Of a stretch of 64,000 nucleotides of DNA, positions 9,756 through 19,754 are shown one piece after another. The notes under the pieces were generated by a model. The model was not told the origin of the DNA, made no database searches, and saw only the letters and a program-made list of their open reading frames with translations. The stretch spans positions 33,349,021 to 33,413,020 of the forward strand of contig NC_080044.1 in the NCBI RefSeq assembly GCF_012489685.1, written 5' to 3'. Made by a program: the position numbers and the translations under genes. Origin of the DNA: Lotus japonicus (lineage: Eukaryota > Streptophyta > Magnoliopsida > Fabales > Fabaceae). Numbering within the stretch: position 1 is the first letter of the stretch; every line of letters starts with the position of its first letter.

Positions 9756-12413
9756 TTTAACGCCCCGATTTCTCGAGTGTTACACAGTAACTAATTAACC
9801 AATTTTCATAAAGAGTTTTCGTCGATTCACTTATGAATCTTGAATTAAATGACAAAAGTTTTAATATTGCGAAACTCTTAAAAACTATACCAAATTAACT
9901 TGCGGAATACATAAAAGCCAATGCGAACACAAATTCATTAAACAACGGAGATGTATAAAATATTTATCCCAAAAGAAACCTTGTTGTAAATTACATTGAA
10001 TGGAAGGAAAATATCCAACAGAAAGGTAAAGTAAATAGTCCACCGCCCACCCGGTACTCTCAACCCAGAAGAAAAGTACAAGTCACTCAACCCAACCCTA
10101 GTCATTCCGGAGCTTGTCCTCCATGAAGCCTTCAAGTCCTCATAGACGCCCCCCTTGACCATTATGGAACTGCCGCTTGGTCCTTGCAGTGAAGCTTCGG
10201 AACCTCAGCTCATCGTCGGATGGGTTAATCTCATTCCAAGGATCGTCGGTCACCTTGGGAAGCTCTTCCTCTGGCTCCAGCTCGGACTCCTCGTCATCAT
10301 GGCTCAACTTCCAGGAAGTCACCGTGTTCGTAGTCAGCACCATCTACCCAGCCCCCCCACATATAACAAATAAACAAGTAGCGCAAGGGTCAGGTCGACA
10401 GCAAAATACATAATACTCAATAATCATCACAGATAAATTAAAAATCGATCATGGGTTTTCATCAATGGTTAGTTAGTTAGGCTAACGAATTCCTCACTTC
10501 ACACAACCACCTCAACACCAATGGCCAAATCACGATCATCCGCAGATGAACAATTCTCGGAGGGGACACACCGTACAACCCTCAATCACGTGGGGACACA
10601 CCGTACAACCCACAAAATCTCAAGGTGACCGCAGTCAACCAAATCACGTGGGGACACACCGTACAACCCACAAACACCCTCGTGTGCAAGTAACCCTTTG
10701 TCTCTAACGGTACCATCGTTCTCATGGTCCATAGTCATCACTAGACCTATGTTCCAATTACATCACATTTTACTTTTTACTTGCAAGCGAGTTATTTCTC
10801 TTTCTCTTATATTGAGGCTCTAAGTCAAGTCCTCCTAGAGTCTTTTATTCTCTTCACAAAACTAAGATAGCAACACAACATTCACAGTGCACAAAAGGGA
10901 ATTACGGTTAGGTGAGCGACCCTTTTGTACAAATAACCAATTAAACAGTGTGAAATCATTTAAGAATAACCATATACATAAAATCATGCATATTATGTCA
11001 CAACATCACCACAAGGCAAGTACCAAGGCTCATGAAATCAAGCTTAACAGCGTATAACTCACAGCATCTCCTAAACACATGTTCCTAACAAAACTTCAAA
11101 ACATTTTTGCAACTCAACATATTGATAGCAGAAACAGCTTTCACAAAAACAGAGCCACAGAATGCATCTTTCAACCAAAAATCACGTATGATACCTTTCT
11201 GGAAAGCTATTTTAAATATCTACAATTATCTAGTTACACACTTGTTCATTTGAGTCCCAGAATTATGTGATATTAGGCCTTAAAGCTTACTGTCCGGAAC
11301 AGGAAAGACAGCAGGTGTAACAGTTACTAAAAACGACCTCCCGATCACATTACTAAACCAAAAATTATGATTTTTATACGTATGGAAAGCTATTTCGAAA
11401 ATATACAACTTTCATTTTAATCACGTTTTCATTTGACGACCCTAAATAGGTGAAAAGGGGCTCTGAAGTCCGCTGTCCAGTACAGGAAACTGGCAGCGAA
11501 ACTCCCACCTCTAGTTTAAGCTATAAACCATTTCAGCCCAAGGCTTTAAGCTATGTTCCAGCATTAAAAATCAAATCACATAGGTCTCATATCATAATAG
11601 TACATCAAGCAAACTTCCAACCCAAACCCTCTCAAGTAAACCCTCAACAATCAAGATTTTTCACAACCAAATATAGCAACAAGTCCCTAACAAACTACCC
11701 AAGTCCTAGGACCAGCCCTTACCTTGGTCTTAAAGCTTGAAAACAGAGGAGAATGAAGATGGTTTCTTGCTGTCCAAGTTCCCTTTCTCTCCCCCCTTGC
11801 TCTCGGTCTCTCTCTCCCACTCGCGATCTCCTCCTCTCTCGCGTGCGCACGTGCGGTTGGCGGTGGTGGCGGCTAGGGCGGCCTCCTCTTCCTCTCTCGC
11901 GAGTTCTCTCCTTTCCCTCTCTGTTGTTACGTGAAGTATGGAGTAGGGGTGCACTTCTATTTCTGATTGCAAAAGAAAACAAGGGTTTTCTCCTTCCTTT
12001 ACTCCCTTATCATACACGGCCAACACTTATTTGGGCTAGGGTTTGCTTTTCTCTTAGCCCAAACCCATAGTAACCTTGACCCACTAATCCCTCAACTAAT
12101 CAGGCCTGATCACACTTAAAACCTGGACCCCTCTTAGTAATTTCACAATTAAACTCGGAATTAAAATAAAACAATTCGCTGGTACTGTACAGCCAGAACC
12201 ACCGTCGCTAAAACGCGAATATCTCGAGCTACAGAGGTCGGAATGACCTGATTCCACTTCGAGAATTTTCTTAACTTAAAGGGATACAACTCTCATGAAG
12301 GAAGTGTTCCCAAATGAGACAGCTAAAATCTGTCAAAACTCAAACTTAACCAAAATCTCATTTTATTCAATCGATCATCAAAGCATTACAAAAATAAGGT
12401 CTAGGGCCTTACA
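9756..12413 (-). repeat. 5' LTR of element H
   Basis: The LTR is 2658 bp. In minus order it has the conserved U3 block (12330-12179), a GA/CT-rich leader (about 11930-11723), splice donor ACCAAG|GTAAGG at 11723/11722, an inferred intron to 10344, a small ORF (10343-10140) and the LTR end. GGGGACACACCGTACAACCC repeats at about 10560-10680 contain CACGTG. Confidence 0.85.
10140..10343 (-). CDS. Small acidic ORF in the H LTR (leader ORF)
   Basis: This 67-codon ORF starts MVLTTNTVTSW right after GGGTAG. It occupies the position of the larger LTR ORFs of B (17642) and F (54469), and F also starts MVLT. The middle is strongly acidic (ESELEPEEELP) and the end basic (ARTKRQ). It lacks the DTSGIR-IYVG core of the B and F proteins, so homology rests on position, the TAG|ATG junction and the first residues. 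In the 3' LTR of H it is cut to 48 codons by a deletion. No function is recognised, and it may be a decayed copy. Confidence 0.4.
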   Translation of the reverse strand: MVLTTNTVTSWKLSHDDEESELEPEEELPKVTDDPWNEINPSDDELRFRSFTARTKRQFHNGQGGRL

Positions 12414-12472
12414 AATAGCAGTTAAACATATCAGTCTTCACATCTCATTTTCTCTTGATCGTAAAAAATTCA

Positions 12473-12862
12473 ATGGCATCCTTCAGTGCAAGCATCGAGC
12501 AGTTGAGAGAGAAAACCTTTGATGAAGATCTCTTCATCAACGTACGCTATCCAGAGGAACCGAGCGTTTATACCCTTACAAACCAGCTATTAGGCATGAG
12601 CCTAAGTCCAGAAATGGACAACATCCTTAGGAGCTTCCTCAGATTCGTGGAGGAAATGCAAGTTTGCTTTCAGAAGGAGCTGGAGCTTTATGAGGAAATC
12701 AGAGCAATAAAGGCGGCTATGGAGACGGTGGCGGCGGGTCCTCAGAGGCAGGAGCTGCGCCAGAGCTCAGTCCTCTTAGAGTATAGGCAGCATCGTCTGA
12801 AGCTTGAGAAAGCAACGATGCGAAGGCAGTGTAGAGAAATGATGAAAAATCCTCCCTTTTAA
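12473..12862 (+). CDS. Antisense ORF of SIRE-type element C
   Basis: This 129-residue ORF lies on the plus strand of a minus-strand element, convergent with the long extra ORF that ends at 13103. It starts MASFSASIEQLREK and ends MKNPPF. It aligns along its whole length with the D ORF at 41639-42031: MAS start, KAF/TFDEDLF-like block, FVEEMQ/FVEEIQ, ECRRM/QCREM and the PPF end. It is predicted to be mostly helical and charged, with coiled-coil tendency from about residue 55 (ELELYEEIRAIKAAMETV). With H removed, a TATA box lies 55 bp upstream. AATAAA is at 12893-12898, 31 bp after the stop. There is no signal peptide or membrane segment. I do not recognise the family; the function is unknown. 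Confidence 0.65.
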   Translation: MASFSASIEQLREKTFDEDLFINVRYPEEPSVYTLTNQLLGMSLSPEMDNILRSFLRFVEEMQVCFQKELELYEEIRAIKAAMETVAAGPQRQELRQSSVLLEYRQHRLKLEKATMRRQCREMMKNPPF

Positions 12863-13102
12863 TGTAACAATGTTTGTATGCAATTTCTTATTAATAAAAA
12901 AATTTGGTTGGTGGTTAATGAGTATGCATGAAATAAATTTTATGATGAACAAGTATTATGCAACACATAATGAAGAGGATAAAATAATAACACGAGAATA
13001 GATAAAGAAACCAGGTTCAAAACAAATAGACGGGAAAAAGAAAAACATAATACAGGAAAATAAACAACAACGATAAAACAGGAGAGAGGAGAGTTCATAA
13101 AA

Positions 13103-15848
13103 CTAGGGTTTAGGTGTCCTCCGAAGCAGTTCTGTGCACATATCTTTCAAACTCTGAAGTAGAACTTCATGAGAGTTGAGCCTTTGTTCAATGATATCAA
13201 TCCTTGAATCTGACTGAGGTTGAGCAGACGTTGCAGCGACATCAGAGTGAGGAACTCGAGCAGATGTGGAAGCAACATCAGTAGTTGGAACAATTCTAAG
13301 TGCTTCATTTCTGAGTACCTCAGCTTCAGCTTGTAATAATGTTGCTTGTTCCAGAGCTTGCAACCTTGCAGCTTCACGTTGTTCTGCCTCAATCCGTGCA
13401 GCTTCTTCTTCTTGTTCTTTCTTCCTTCTGGTTTCTTCAATAACACAATAGAGCTGTTCTCTCATCAGTTGTTCATTTAGAGCTTCTCGGCGTTTGAGGC
13501 GTTGAGTGGCAGCTTCAACACACTTATCCTATTCAGCATTTAGGAAACCAACCATCACCGGAACTTGGTCAACCATCCAAGAGCACAAACGATCCCAATC
13601 CTCAACAACCATGCCTGGATGCTCACTCAGGTCAGTGCGACCATGCACATTGCAAACCTTTAAAGATGCTTCATGATGAAATGAGTTGATGCAATCAAGG
13701 AGGGTGGTTGGTCCAGAGTAGGTGTAGGGAACAAGGGAGAGGTTTGGTTCAGGTGATGAAGAGTGGTTGCTACTTGCTACCTCAGAGGGAGAGCCAACCT
13801 GCAGAGTCTGATGTGCAAACGTGTTGGTCTCAGGGTGTTGATGAGAGGTTTCAGTCTCAGGGTTTGGTGATTTGTCTGAAGAATGGTTTGAGACTGATTC
13901 AGCATTTTCTGGAAGAGAGTTTTGAGGAGGAGGAGGTGGAGGAGGCATTGAGGCCAGAGGTACTGCTTGGATTGGGAAATCCGAAGCAACCAGAGGTTCT
14001 GGCCTTGGTCAAGGGTAGCGGTTTGGACTAGGAACAGTTATGAAATGTGCAGGAATTTCAGAAATCATTGTTCTTGCAATCTGAAAGAATTTGCGATTGG
14101 CTTCAGATTCATTTGAGGGAGAAGAGAAAGGAACATTGGTAGGAAAGGAAACAGAGGGACCAGGAGAGAGAATTTCACGTTCAGAGTGAGTGTGTGTATG
14201 AGGTTCAGAGGTGGTTTTATCAGAGACCTGTGTTTCAATGATTTGTGGTTCAGAGGCTTCTGGATTGTATGGAAGGATAATAGGTGAGGTGGAAGCAGAG
14301 GGTTTGTTGGCTTGGAGCATCTTCCAGAGGGGTTCTTCCTCAATGGAAGGTTGGAAGAATGAGGCCCTAGGGGGTGAAGGAGGAGAGGTTGATTGATTGA
14401 TTGGTGTGGGTTCAGGATTGGTTTGATCTTGAATTGCATCAAGCAAATTAAAATCATCATCTGAAAGAACAACAAACTTACTTGAAGCTCTAGCTGCAGA
14501 TCTTGTGACTCTGGTAGAGGGTGCAGGTCTAGCAGCCTCCTGAGTTGGTTGCAGATGAGTGACTTGAGTCACAACCCTGACCTTCTTGGCCTTCTTCTGA
14601 GGCGGTGGTTCATCATCATCATGGTCATCACCATCAGAGGGATCATTCTCCTCAGAGGCTTCAACTTGCTTTCTCTTGCTCTTCCTCTTCCTGGGAGATT
14701 CAAAATCAGGAGGATCGAGGAGGGTCCTGAAGAATTCATCCACATCAATTTCAAAGCCTTGCCGTCTCAAATCATCAAGGTAGATTCTAATTGCCTCTGG
14801 GTCATCAGCCTTGGACCAGAGGGGGTAGTCCTTCAGATGAGTTCTTCTTCTTGGTCTTGCATCAACAACTTTGACCTCAGCCTTTGTCTCTATCAGGCCC
14901 ATTCTCTTCATGGAAGTAGGAGTGAAGACATCCCTAGTAATTGTTGTCAAGTCTTCAGTGCATCCTAATTGTCGCATATCCTTTATCAGTTTGCTCTCAA
15001 TGAAGAAGTCAGAAATCAATCTTCTAAATGGTATGTATTTGATTGCAGACTTGGGTGAAGCAGTGGTTCGTGACTTCTTGATGCACTCCTTCAGATAGGA
15101 GAAGAGAAAGTAGGGCAGACAGACTTTGTGGTGCTCCTTGATGAAGAAGAGTAACACCTTCTGGGTAAAGTTGATGTAATCTGGAGAGCTTCCCTTTGAC
15201 CTTTGATTTATGCAGTTTAGCAGAATCTTGTGCCAGATTCTCAAATCAGGATGAAGATCCTTGGTCTTGCAGTCATTTTTTCCTAGCTTCCATGTAGAGT
15301 ATAGAGCCATGTTGACTGCCTCTTTGGTCTTTAGTTTGACCTTTGATTCCTGCAACTGGAATCTGTAGCCTTTGCTTGTTTCTGCACCCAGAAGTTTTGC
15401 AAACGACTTCTCAGTAATAATGATCCTCTTCCCCAGAACAAATGACACCACTTGATGCTCATTGCAATCAGCGTGCTTCCAGAATTCCTTCACGAGTTTG
15501 TCATAAACGGGACCATGGAGTCTTTGGAAGTACCTTTCCCAGCCTTGAGCTTGAGCTTCAGGACGAAGATCAACTCCATTGTCAGCAATATTGTCGAGGT
15601 CGAATCTCCATTCAACAAGAACTTGGAGATCTTCTGGAGGGAAGACGCAGGTAACTGCACATCTTCTTTGAGAAAGGGGAACAACATCTTCTGCGTCTTG
15701 GACTTGTGCTTGAACAACCTCAGTCGATCTGGGACGTAGAGCAGGACCCACTTGCCCTGTGGGAAGACCCACAACCATTCTGGGAAAAAACTCTTCCATC
15801 GGCGGAATCAGATCGCTCACCGGAGTCAGCTCTTTCAGAATTTGCCAT
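13103..15848 (-). pseudogene. Long extra ORF of C ('env-like' position), interrupted
   Basis: This ORF of about 900 codons lies between pol and the 3' LTR. One frame runs through, with in-frame TGA near 14011 and TAG at 13529-13531. Near the start the frame changes once after MANSERADSGER (start 15848). The N-terminal half is globular (VEWRFDLDNI, LVKEFWKHA, RIWHKILLNCINQR) and resembles the 'putative plant transposon protein' domain. Then come lysine-rich and acidic stretches (RKRKSKRKQ, DDHDDDEPPPQKKAKK), a Ser/Pro-rich linker, and a C-terminal coiled coil (EETRRKKEQEEEAAR) ending RRTPKP. No signal peptide or transmembrane helix is visible, so it does not look like an envelope protein. D carries the same ORF at 42253-44696. 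Confidence 0.75.
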
Positions 15849-15988
15849 TGTTGAAGGTAGAAGGTTTGGGTAGAATAGAGATGAGAGATTGCGAGAGAGA
15901 ATCGAGGAAAACAAGGATTTTGCAAATAGGAGAGAGAAGCAAAAACGTGAATGATGGAGATCGTGTGTGCGTAGTGGTTTTAGAAAGT

Positions 15989-16143
15989 AACCGTTGTTGA
16001 TTGTAAAAGCAAAAGTAAAATCAACGGTTGAAAATTAAGGACATCATTATGAACAATTATTACACACATCACACGGTGGAGATAAAGCACATCAACACTC
16101 ATTACAACAGATTGTCAGCACGGGCACAAGGAACGATGTATCA
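15989..16143 (-). promoter_or_regulatory. Conserved sequence upstream of the C extra ORF
   Basis: There are two parts. An inverted repeat AACCGTTGTTGATT / AATCAACGGTTG spans 15989-16030. A 56-bp block spans 16088-16143 and differs from D (44944-44999) at two positions. Both lie between the pol stop (16192) and the extra ORF. Between this and the start codon is a pyrimidine-rich minus-strand leader (about 15849-15950). It could be an internal promoter or a splice region; this is inference. Confidence 0.4.
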
Positions 16144-16191
16144 AAGTAACTGACACACGCTTACTGTCTTATCTCAGAGTAAGTATCATAG

Positions 16192-16772
16192 TTAGAGGTT
16201 CTGATCCATATTCAGATTTTTCAGTATAAATTTAAATCTATCTTCTGCTAAGGGCTTTGTGAAGATATCTTCCCATTGATGGTCAATATCAATAAACTTC
16301 AGAAGAAGTACGCCCTTCTGAACATAATCTCTAATAAAGTGATACTTTACCTCAATGTGTTTAGCCCTTGAGTGTAAGATTGGATTCTTACTAAGTGAAA
16401 TTGCAGCAGTGTTATCACAATGGATTGGAATGTTGCTCTCAAGGATTTGAAAATCCTATAGCTGATGTTTCATCCAGAGCATCTGAGTACTACAAATAGC
16501 TGCTGAGATATATTCTGCCTCTGCAGTGGATAGTGCAATAGTAGACTGTCTCTTGCTTGCCCATGAGGCTAGGTTACTTCCCAGAAATTGACAATTTCCA
16601 GAAGTACTCTTTCTTTCAGTTCTATCTCCAGCATAATCAGCATCACAATAACCTGAAAGCTTATACTCTGATGTTTTCTTATACATCAAGCCGAGGTTAG
16701 TGGTACCTTTCAGATATCTGAGAATTCTCTTAACCGCAATTAAGTGGGTTTCTCTAGGATCTGATTGCAAAC
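16192..16772 (-). pseudogene. C pol, RNaseH piece
   Basis: This is the last part of the copia polyprotein, cut from its RT by element B. It starts in the residues after VHLCARF and carries RNaseH motifs LSGYCDADYAGD, STAEAEYISAA and CDNTAAISLSKNP, ending NLNMD. An in-frame TAG (16458-16456) replaces the GAG codon found in D (HQLED). The frame joins to 38584-39650 when B and one CAAAC copy are removed. Confidence 0.9.
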
Positions 16773-17201
16773 TGTAACGCCCAGATTTCTCAAACGTCAA
16801 GTAATTACCAAAATTTCGCAAATAATTTTCGCCGATTCATTTACTCTTCTTTATTTACTGATAAGGGTTCATTTTTCCTTTTTAGAAAACTCTTTATTAT
16901 CACGTCTCCAGAAAACTTCTTTATCCTAACTCCGACGAAAGAACAATAAATATAAACAGCGGAATAATAATGATAACTTGAAATAAGGTCATAATCAACG
17001 TCGCGCATTAAATGACATCATCATAAAACAACCGTAGAAAATAATGTCGTGGCCACACCCATGTGTGGAAAAAACCACTGTGAAAGTAATCCGGTTACAT
17101 AAAATAGCCAATTGCCTCCTCAAGTTTAGCAAAATAAGAAAATAAATAAATAAATGAAGTTCCAAGGACAGATATGCGCTCTCACTGGGACCCCCATGCA
17201 C

Positions 17202-17642
17202 TCACTGCCCCTCTTGCCCCGCAGAGTCCTTCTTCGGAACCTCGACCTCGCCACCCCGTGCTTTCTTCCTCGACCTTGGACCAACCTTCGTGTTGAATAT
17301 CCAACGGGCACCACCACCATAAGGACGTCGCTTCGTTCCAGCATCCGCGTTCACTGAAGCGACGGACTCTTCACTATCCTCGTGCTTAACCGGTGACACT
17401 CGTGATTCTTCATCCTTGGGTTGAAGGAACCTCGCTGGCGGGTATGGCATGTCATAGATCCCTCCCCGAATCATCTGACTCTCCACTATGTTGCCGTTCT
17501 CGTCCTCCCCAATGATGCACACATCTCCGACATAGATCTTCCGAATCCCCGAGGTGTCGGTCCCCCAGGCTTCGTCATCGTACTGGTCCTCAAGTTTCAT
17601 GGTCCACCGATGGACAAGTGCCATCATCGTCGTTCTCCTCAT
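17202..17642 (-). CDS. LTR-encoded ORF of element B (3' LTR copy)
   Basis: This 146-residue ORF is internal to the LTR and starts at the base after a TAG splice acceptor (17643-17645). Motifs: DTSGIRKIYVGD (residues 29-40), MPYPPARFLQP (65-75), an acidic stretch around residue 90, and a basic nuclear-signal-like end, RSRKKARGG. It aligns without gaps over at least 60 residues with the F ORF at 54469-54873. In the DTSGIR block four of five base differences between B and F are synonymous. The second LTR copy (36071-36511) is also fully open. In the element RNA it would lie upstream of the PBS and gag. No known domain is recognised. Confidence 0.65.
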   Translation of the reverse strand: MRRTTMMALVHRWTMKLEDQYDDEAWGTDTSGIRKIYVGDVCIIGEDENGNIVESQMIRGGIYDMPYPPARFLQPKDEESRVSPVKHEDSEESVASVNADAGTKRRPYGGGARWIFNTKVGPRSRKKARGGEVEVPKKDSAGQEGQ

Positions 17643-18966
17643 CTACCCCCCCCCCCTCCCCCAAATAAACACATAGCAAACAAGAAAGGGTCAGGTCAAA
17701 TAGAAAAACAATAACAAATCACAGTAAGGAACAATATATTTATATATATAACATATCTCTTATGGAAAGTTTCAAGTTAATTAGTCAATGCTAACGGATT
17801 CCTCACTTCACACAACCCACCAAAACTCCTTGGCCAAACGAGTGCGTCCGCAGAGGCACCATTCTCAGAGGGGGACTCACCGTCCAAGACCTCAATCACG
17901 TGGATCCACAGTATCCACAAAACACATCACGTGCGTCCGCAGAGGCACATTTCTCAAGAAAATCTCCCTCGCGTGCAAGGTACCATCGTTCTCATGGTCC
18001 ATAGTCCACTCTAGACCTATGTCCATCTCAAATCTCATCATTAAAATTACACTTGCATGCGAGTTATGTCTCATTCTCTTTTAAGTTTGGCTCTATGGTT
18101 ATCCTAGAGTCTTATTAAATCTTGTCTCAACTATGTTAGCACAATATCACATTCACAATGAATAAAGGGAATTACGGCTAGGTGAGCGACCCCTTATTCA
18201 ATTAATTAATAAACACAATAATTTGCTTAAGAAATATCATGAATATAAATCTCATGCATCTCAACACATAATTCATAGCAATTCCATTAATCATAGCATC
18301 ATGTGAACTTGTGCATAAATCGGAAGAAAGAATTTCACCCAAAACCCTTAAAAGAGTCTCGGCCATTTTTTTTTAAAAGACAGCAGGAACAGCGCTCACT
18401 AAAATCGACCTACAGAGCGCGTTTCTCAACCAAAAGTTTCGCTATACACATGTCTGGAAAGATAATTCAAAATCCCACATCTTTCTTGTTTACCACTTTT
18501 TCATCTAAAGACCGGAAATAAGTGATATCGGGCCATGAAGTGCGCTGTCCAGTGCAGAAAACTGGCAGGGTCACTTCTGCCCTAAGTTAAAATTTTGGAG
18601 ATGCAAGTACACGGTTTCAAAGCCATTTTCCAGCAACTAAAACATTTTATAATCATGTGGAATCATCCATAGAAAAGATTTCAGAACCTAACACATCTCA
18701 AACATCATGTTGGACAATTAAGTTTCATGTCAAACTTAGCAAGTATTGCATGGGATCTTCACAAAGCATCAAGAACTAAAGCAAGAATAGCATATGGAAT
18801 AACACATGGCTCATGGAAAATCCAGTAAGAACATGATCATAAGAAGAATCCAGCAAGTTAATCCCAATATCCAACCCTCATGCAAAACCCTCCAACACAA
18901 ACCTTTCATATCAAGTCATGGCAAACAATTTCCTAATGAAGCTACCCATCCTAGACCAGCCCTTAC
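17643..18966 (-). other. Inferred intron in the B LTR
   Basis: The donor is CTCAAG|GTAAGGGCTGGTC at 18967/18966 and the acceptor GGGGTAG|ATG at 17643/17642. The 1324-nt span is AT-richer than the ORF and contains conserved blocks shared with H: GGTACCATCGTTCTCATGG at 17979 and the block at 18168-18193. The matching interval in the 5' LTR is 36512-37836. No transcript evidence is available here. Confidence 0.5.
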
Positions 18967-19717
18967 CTTGAGGGTGATCTGAATATAGAGGAAGTAAGGT
19001 TCAGAAAGTCGACTCCCCTTGCTGTCCAATGTTCTCTCCACGCGTTCCTCTTCCTTTCCCTCTCCCGCTCGCGTCGCACTCTCTCTCGCAGTCGCTCCCT
19101 CCTCCTCTCTTGCTGGCGGCGGCCGGCGGTGGTTGGGTGGGTGCTGGGGTGGCAGCCGGTGATGGTGAGGAGATGGTGATGATGGCTCTCTATAGTGTTT
19201 GGTGTTTCACGTGTTTTGTTTTCTGTTTTGCACAGTAGGAAAAAAAAAAAAAAAAGAGAAATAGGATTTCCCCCCTTTTGTTAGTGTGGCTAGGGTTTTC
19301 ATAACCATAGCTCCCTCTTTTGCAATCCAAACACACTTGGCCCACTAAGCTTCCTCTTAATCTTCTGATTATGATCTCCTGAGCCCACTAATCAGCCCAA
19401 TTAACACATTAAACAAGGCTTTAACCCAAAGTTTTAAATTAGAGTTCGCAAGGTCTGGACAGTTGGACCTTTGTCCATTAAATCACAAATATCTGGAGCT
19501 ACAGATATCGGATTAACGCGAAACCACTTGGAGAATTTACGTAACTTAAAGGGCTACAACTCTCATGAAGGAAGTTTTCCTAAATGAGGTCGTTAAGACA
19601 CTCTAAAAATTTACACAAGTTGACAGGAGGAATCTGTCAACCTTCAAACTTAACTTAAAAATTCATTTTATTCAAAGTTTTGCATAAATGGCACTAAGAC
19701 AAGTCTAGGGCCTTACA

Positions 19718-19754
19718 ATACCACCCCCCTTAAAATAGTTTCGCCCTCGAAACT
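19718..19754 (-). promoter_or_regulatory. Stop-codon hairpin and polypurine tract of B
   Basis: The minus strand reads AGTTTCGAGGGCGAAACT (7-bp stem, 4-nt loop), starting in the pol stop codon region, then ATTTTAAGGGGGGTGGTAT up to the LTR. The PPT primes plus-strand DNA synthesis in this family; a role for the hairpin is not established. Confidence 0.75.

Larger units (their letters stand above)
4717..12413 (-). mobile_element. Element H: deletion-derived Ty3/gypsy element
   Basis: Both ends are LTRs (TGTAACGCCCC ... GGGCCTTACA) with TSD AATAG at 4712-4716 and 12414-12418. The PBS at 9741-9752 and the PPT next to 7103 give minus orientation. The 2.65-kb interior keeps only a piece of integrase; most of the rest is non-coding sequence and a minisatellite, so H must have depended on other elements to move. 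The LTRs and the PBS-proximal leader resemble element B. The left LTR lacks about 230 bp present at 9976-10205 of the right LTR, and one copy of a repeat near 10610-10660. The first bases of the right LTR are mutated (TTTAACG for TGTAACG at 9756). Confidence 0.9.
16773..19717 (-). repeat. 3' LTR of element B
   Basis: The LTR is 2945 bp. Minus order: U3 with the conserved block (about 19620-19450), a homopolymer A15 at about 19240-19254, GA-rich leader (19140-18968), splice donor CTCAAG|GTAAGG, intron to 17643, ORF 17642-17202, and the end GGGCGTTACA. Confidence 0.9.

Noticed and set aside
11719..12070. Arg/Glu-rich and Ser/Leu-rich frames on both strands of the H LTR leader (also 6383-6682, 37833-38174)
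   Set aside because: Simple-sequence GA/CT-rich leader; frames differ between the LTR copies and no codon-level conservation is visible.
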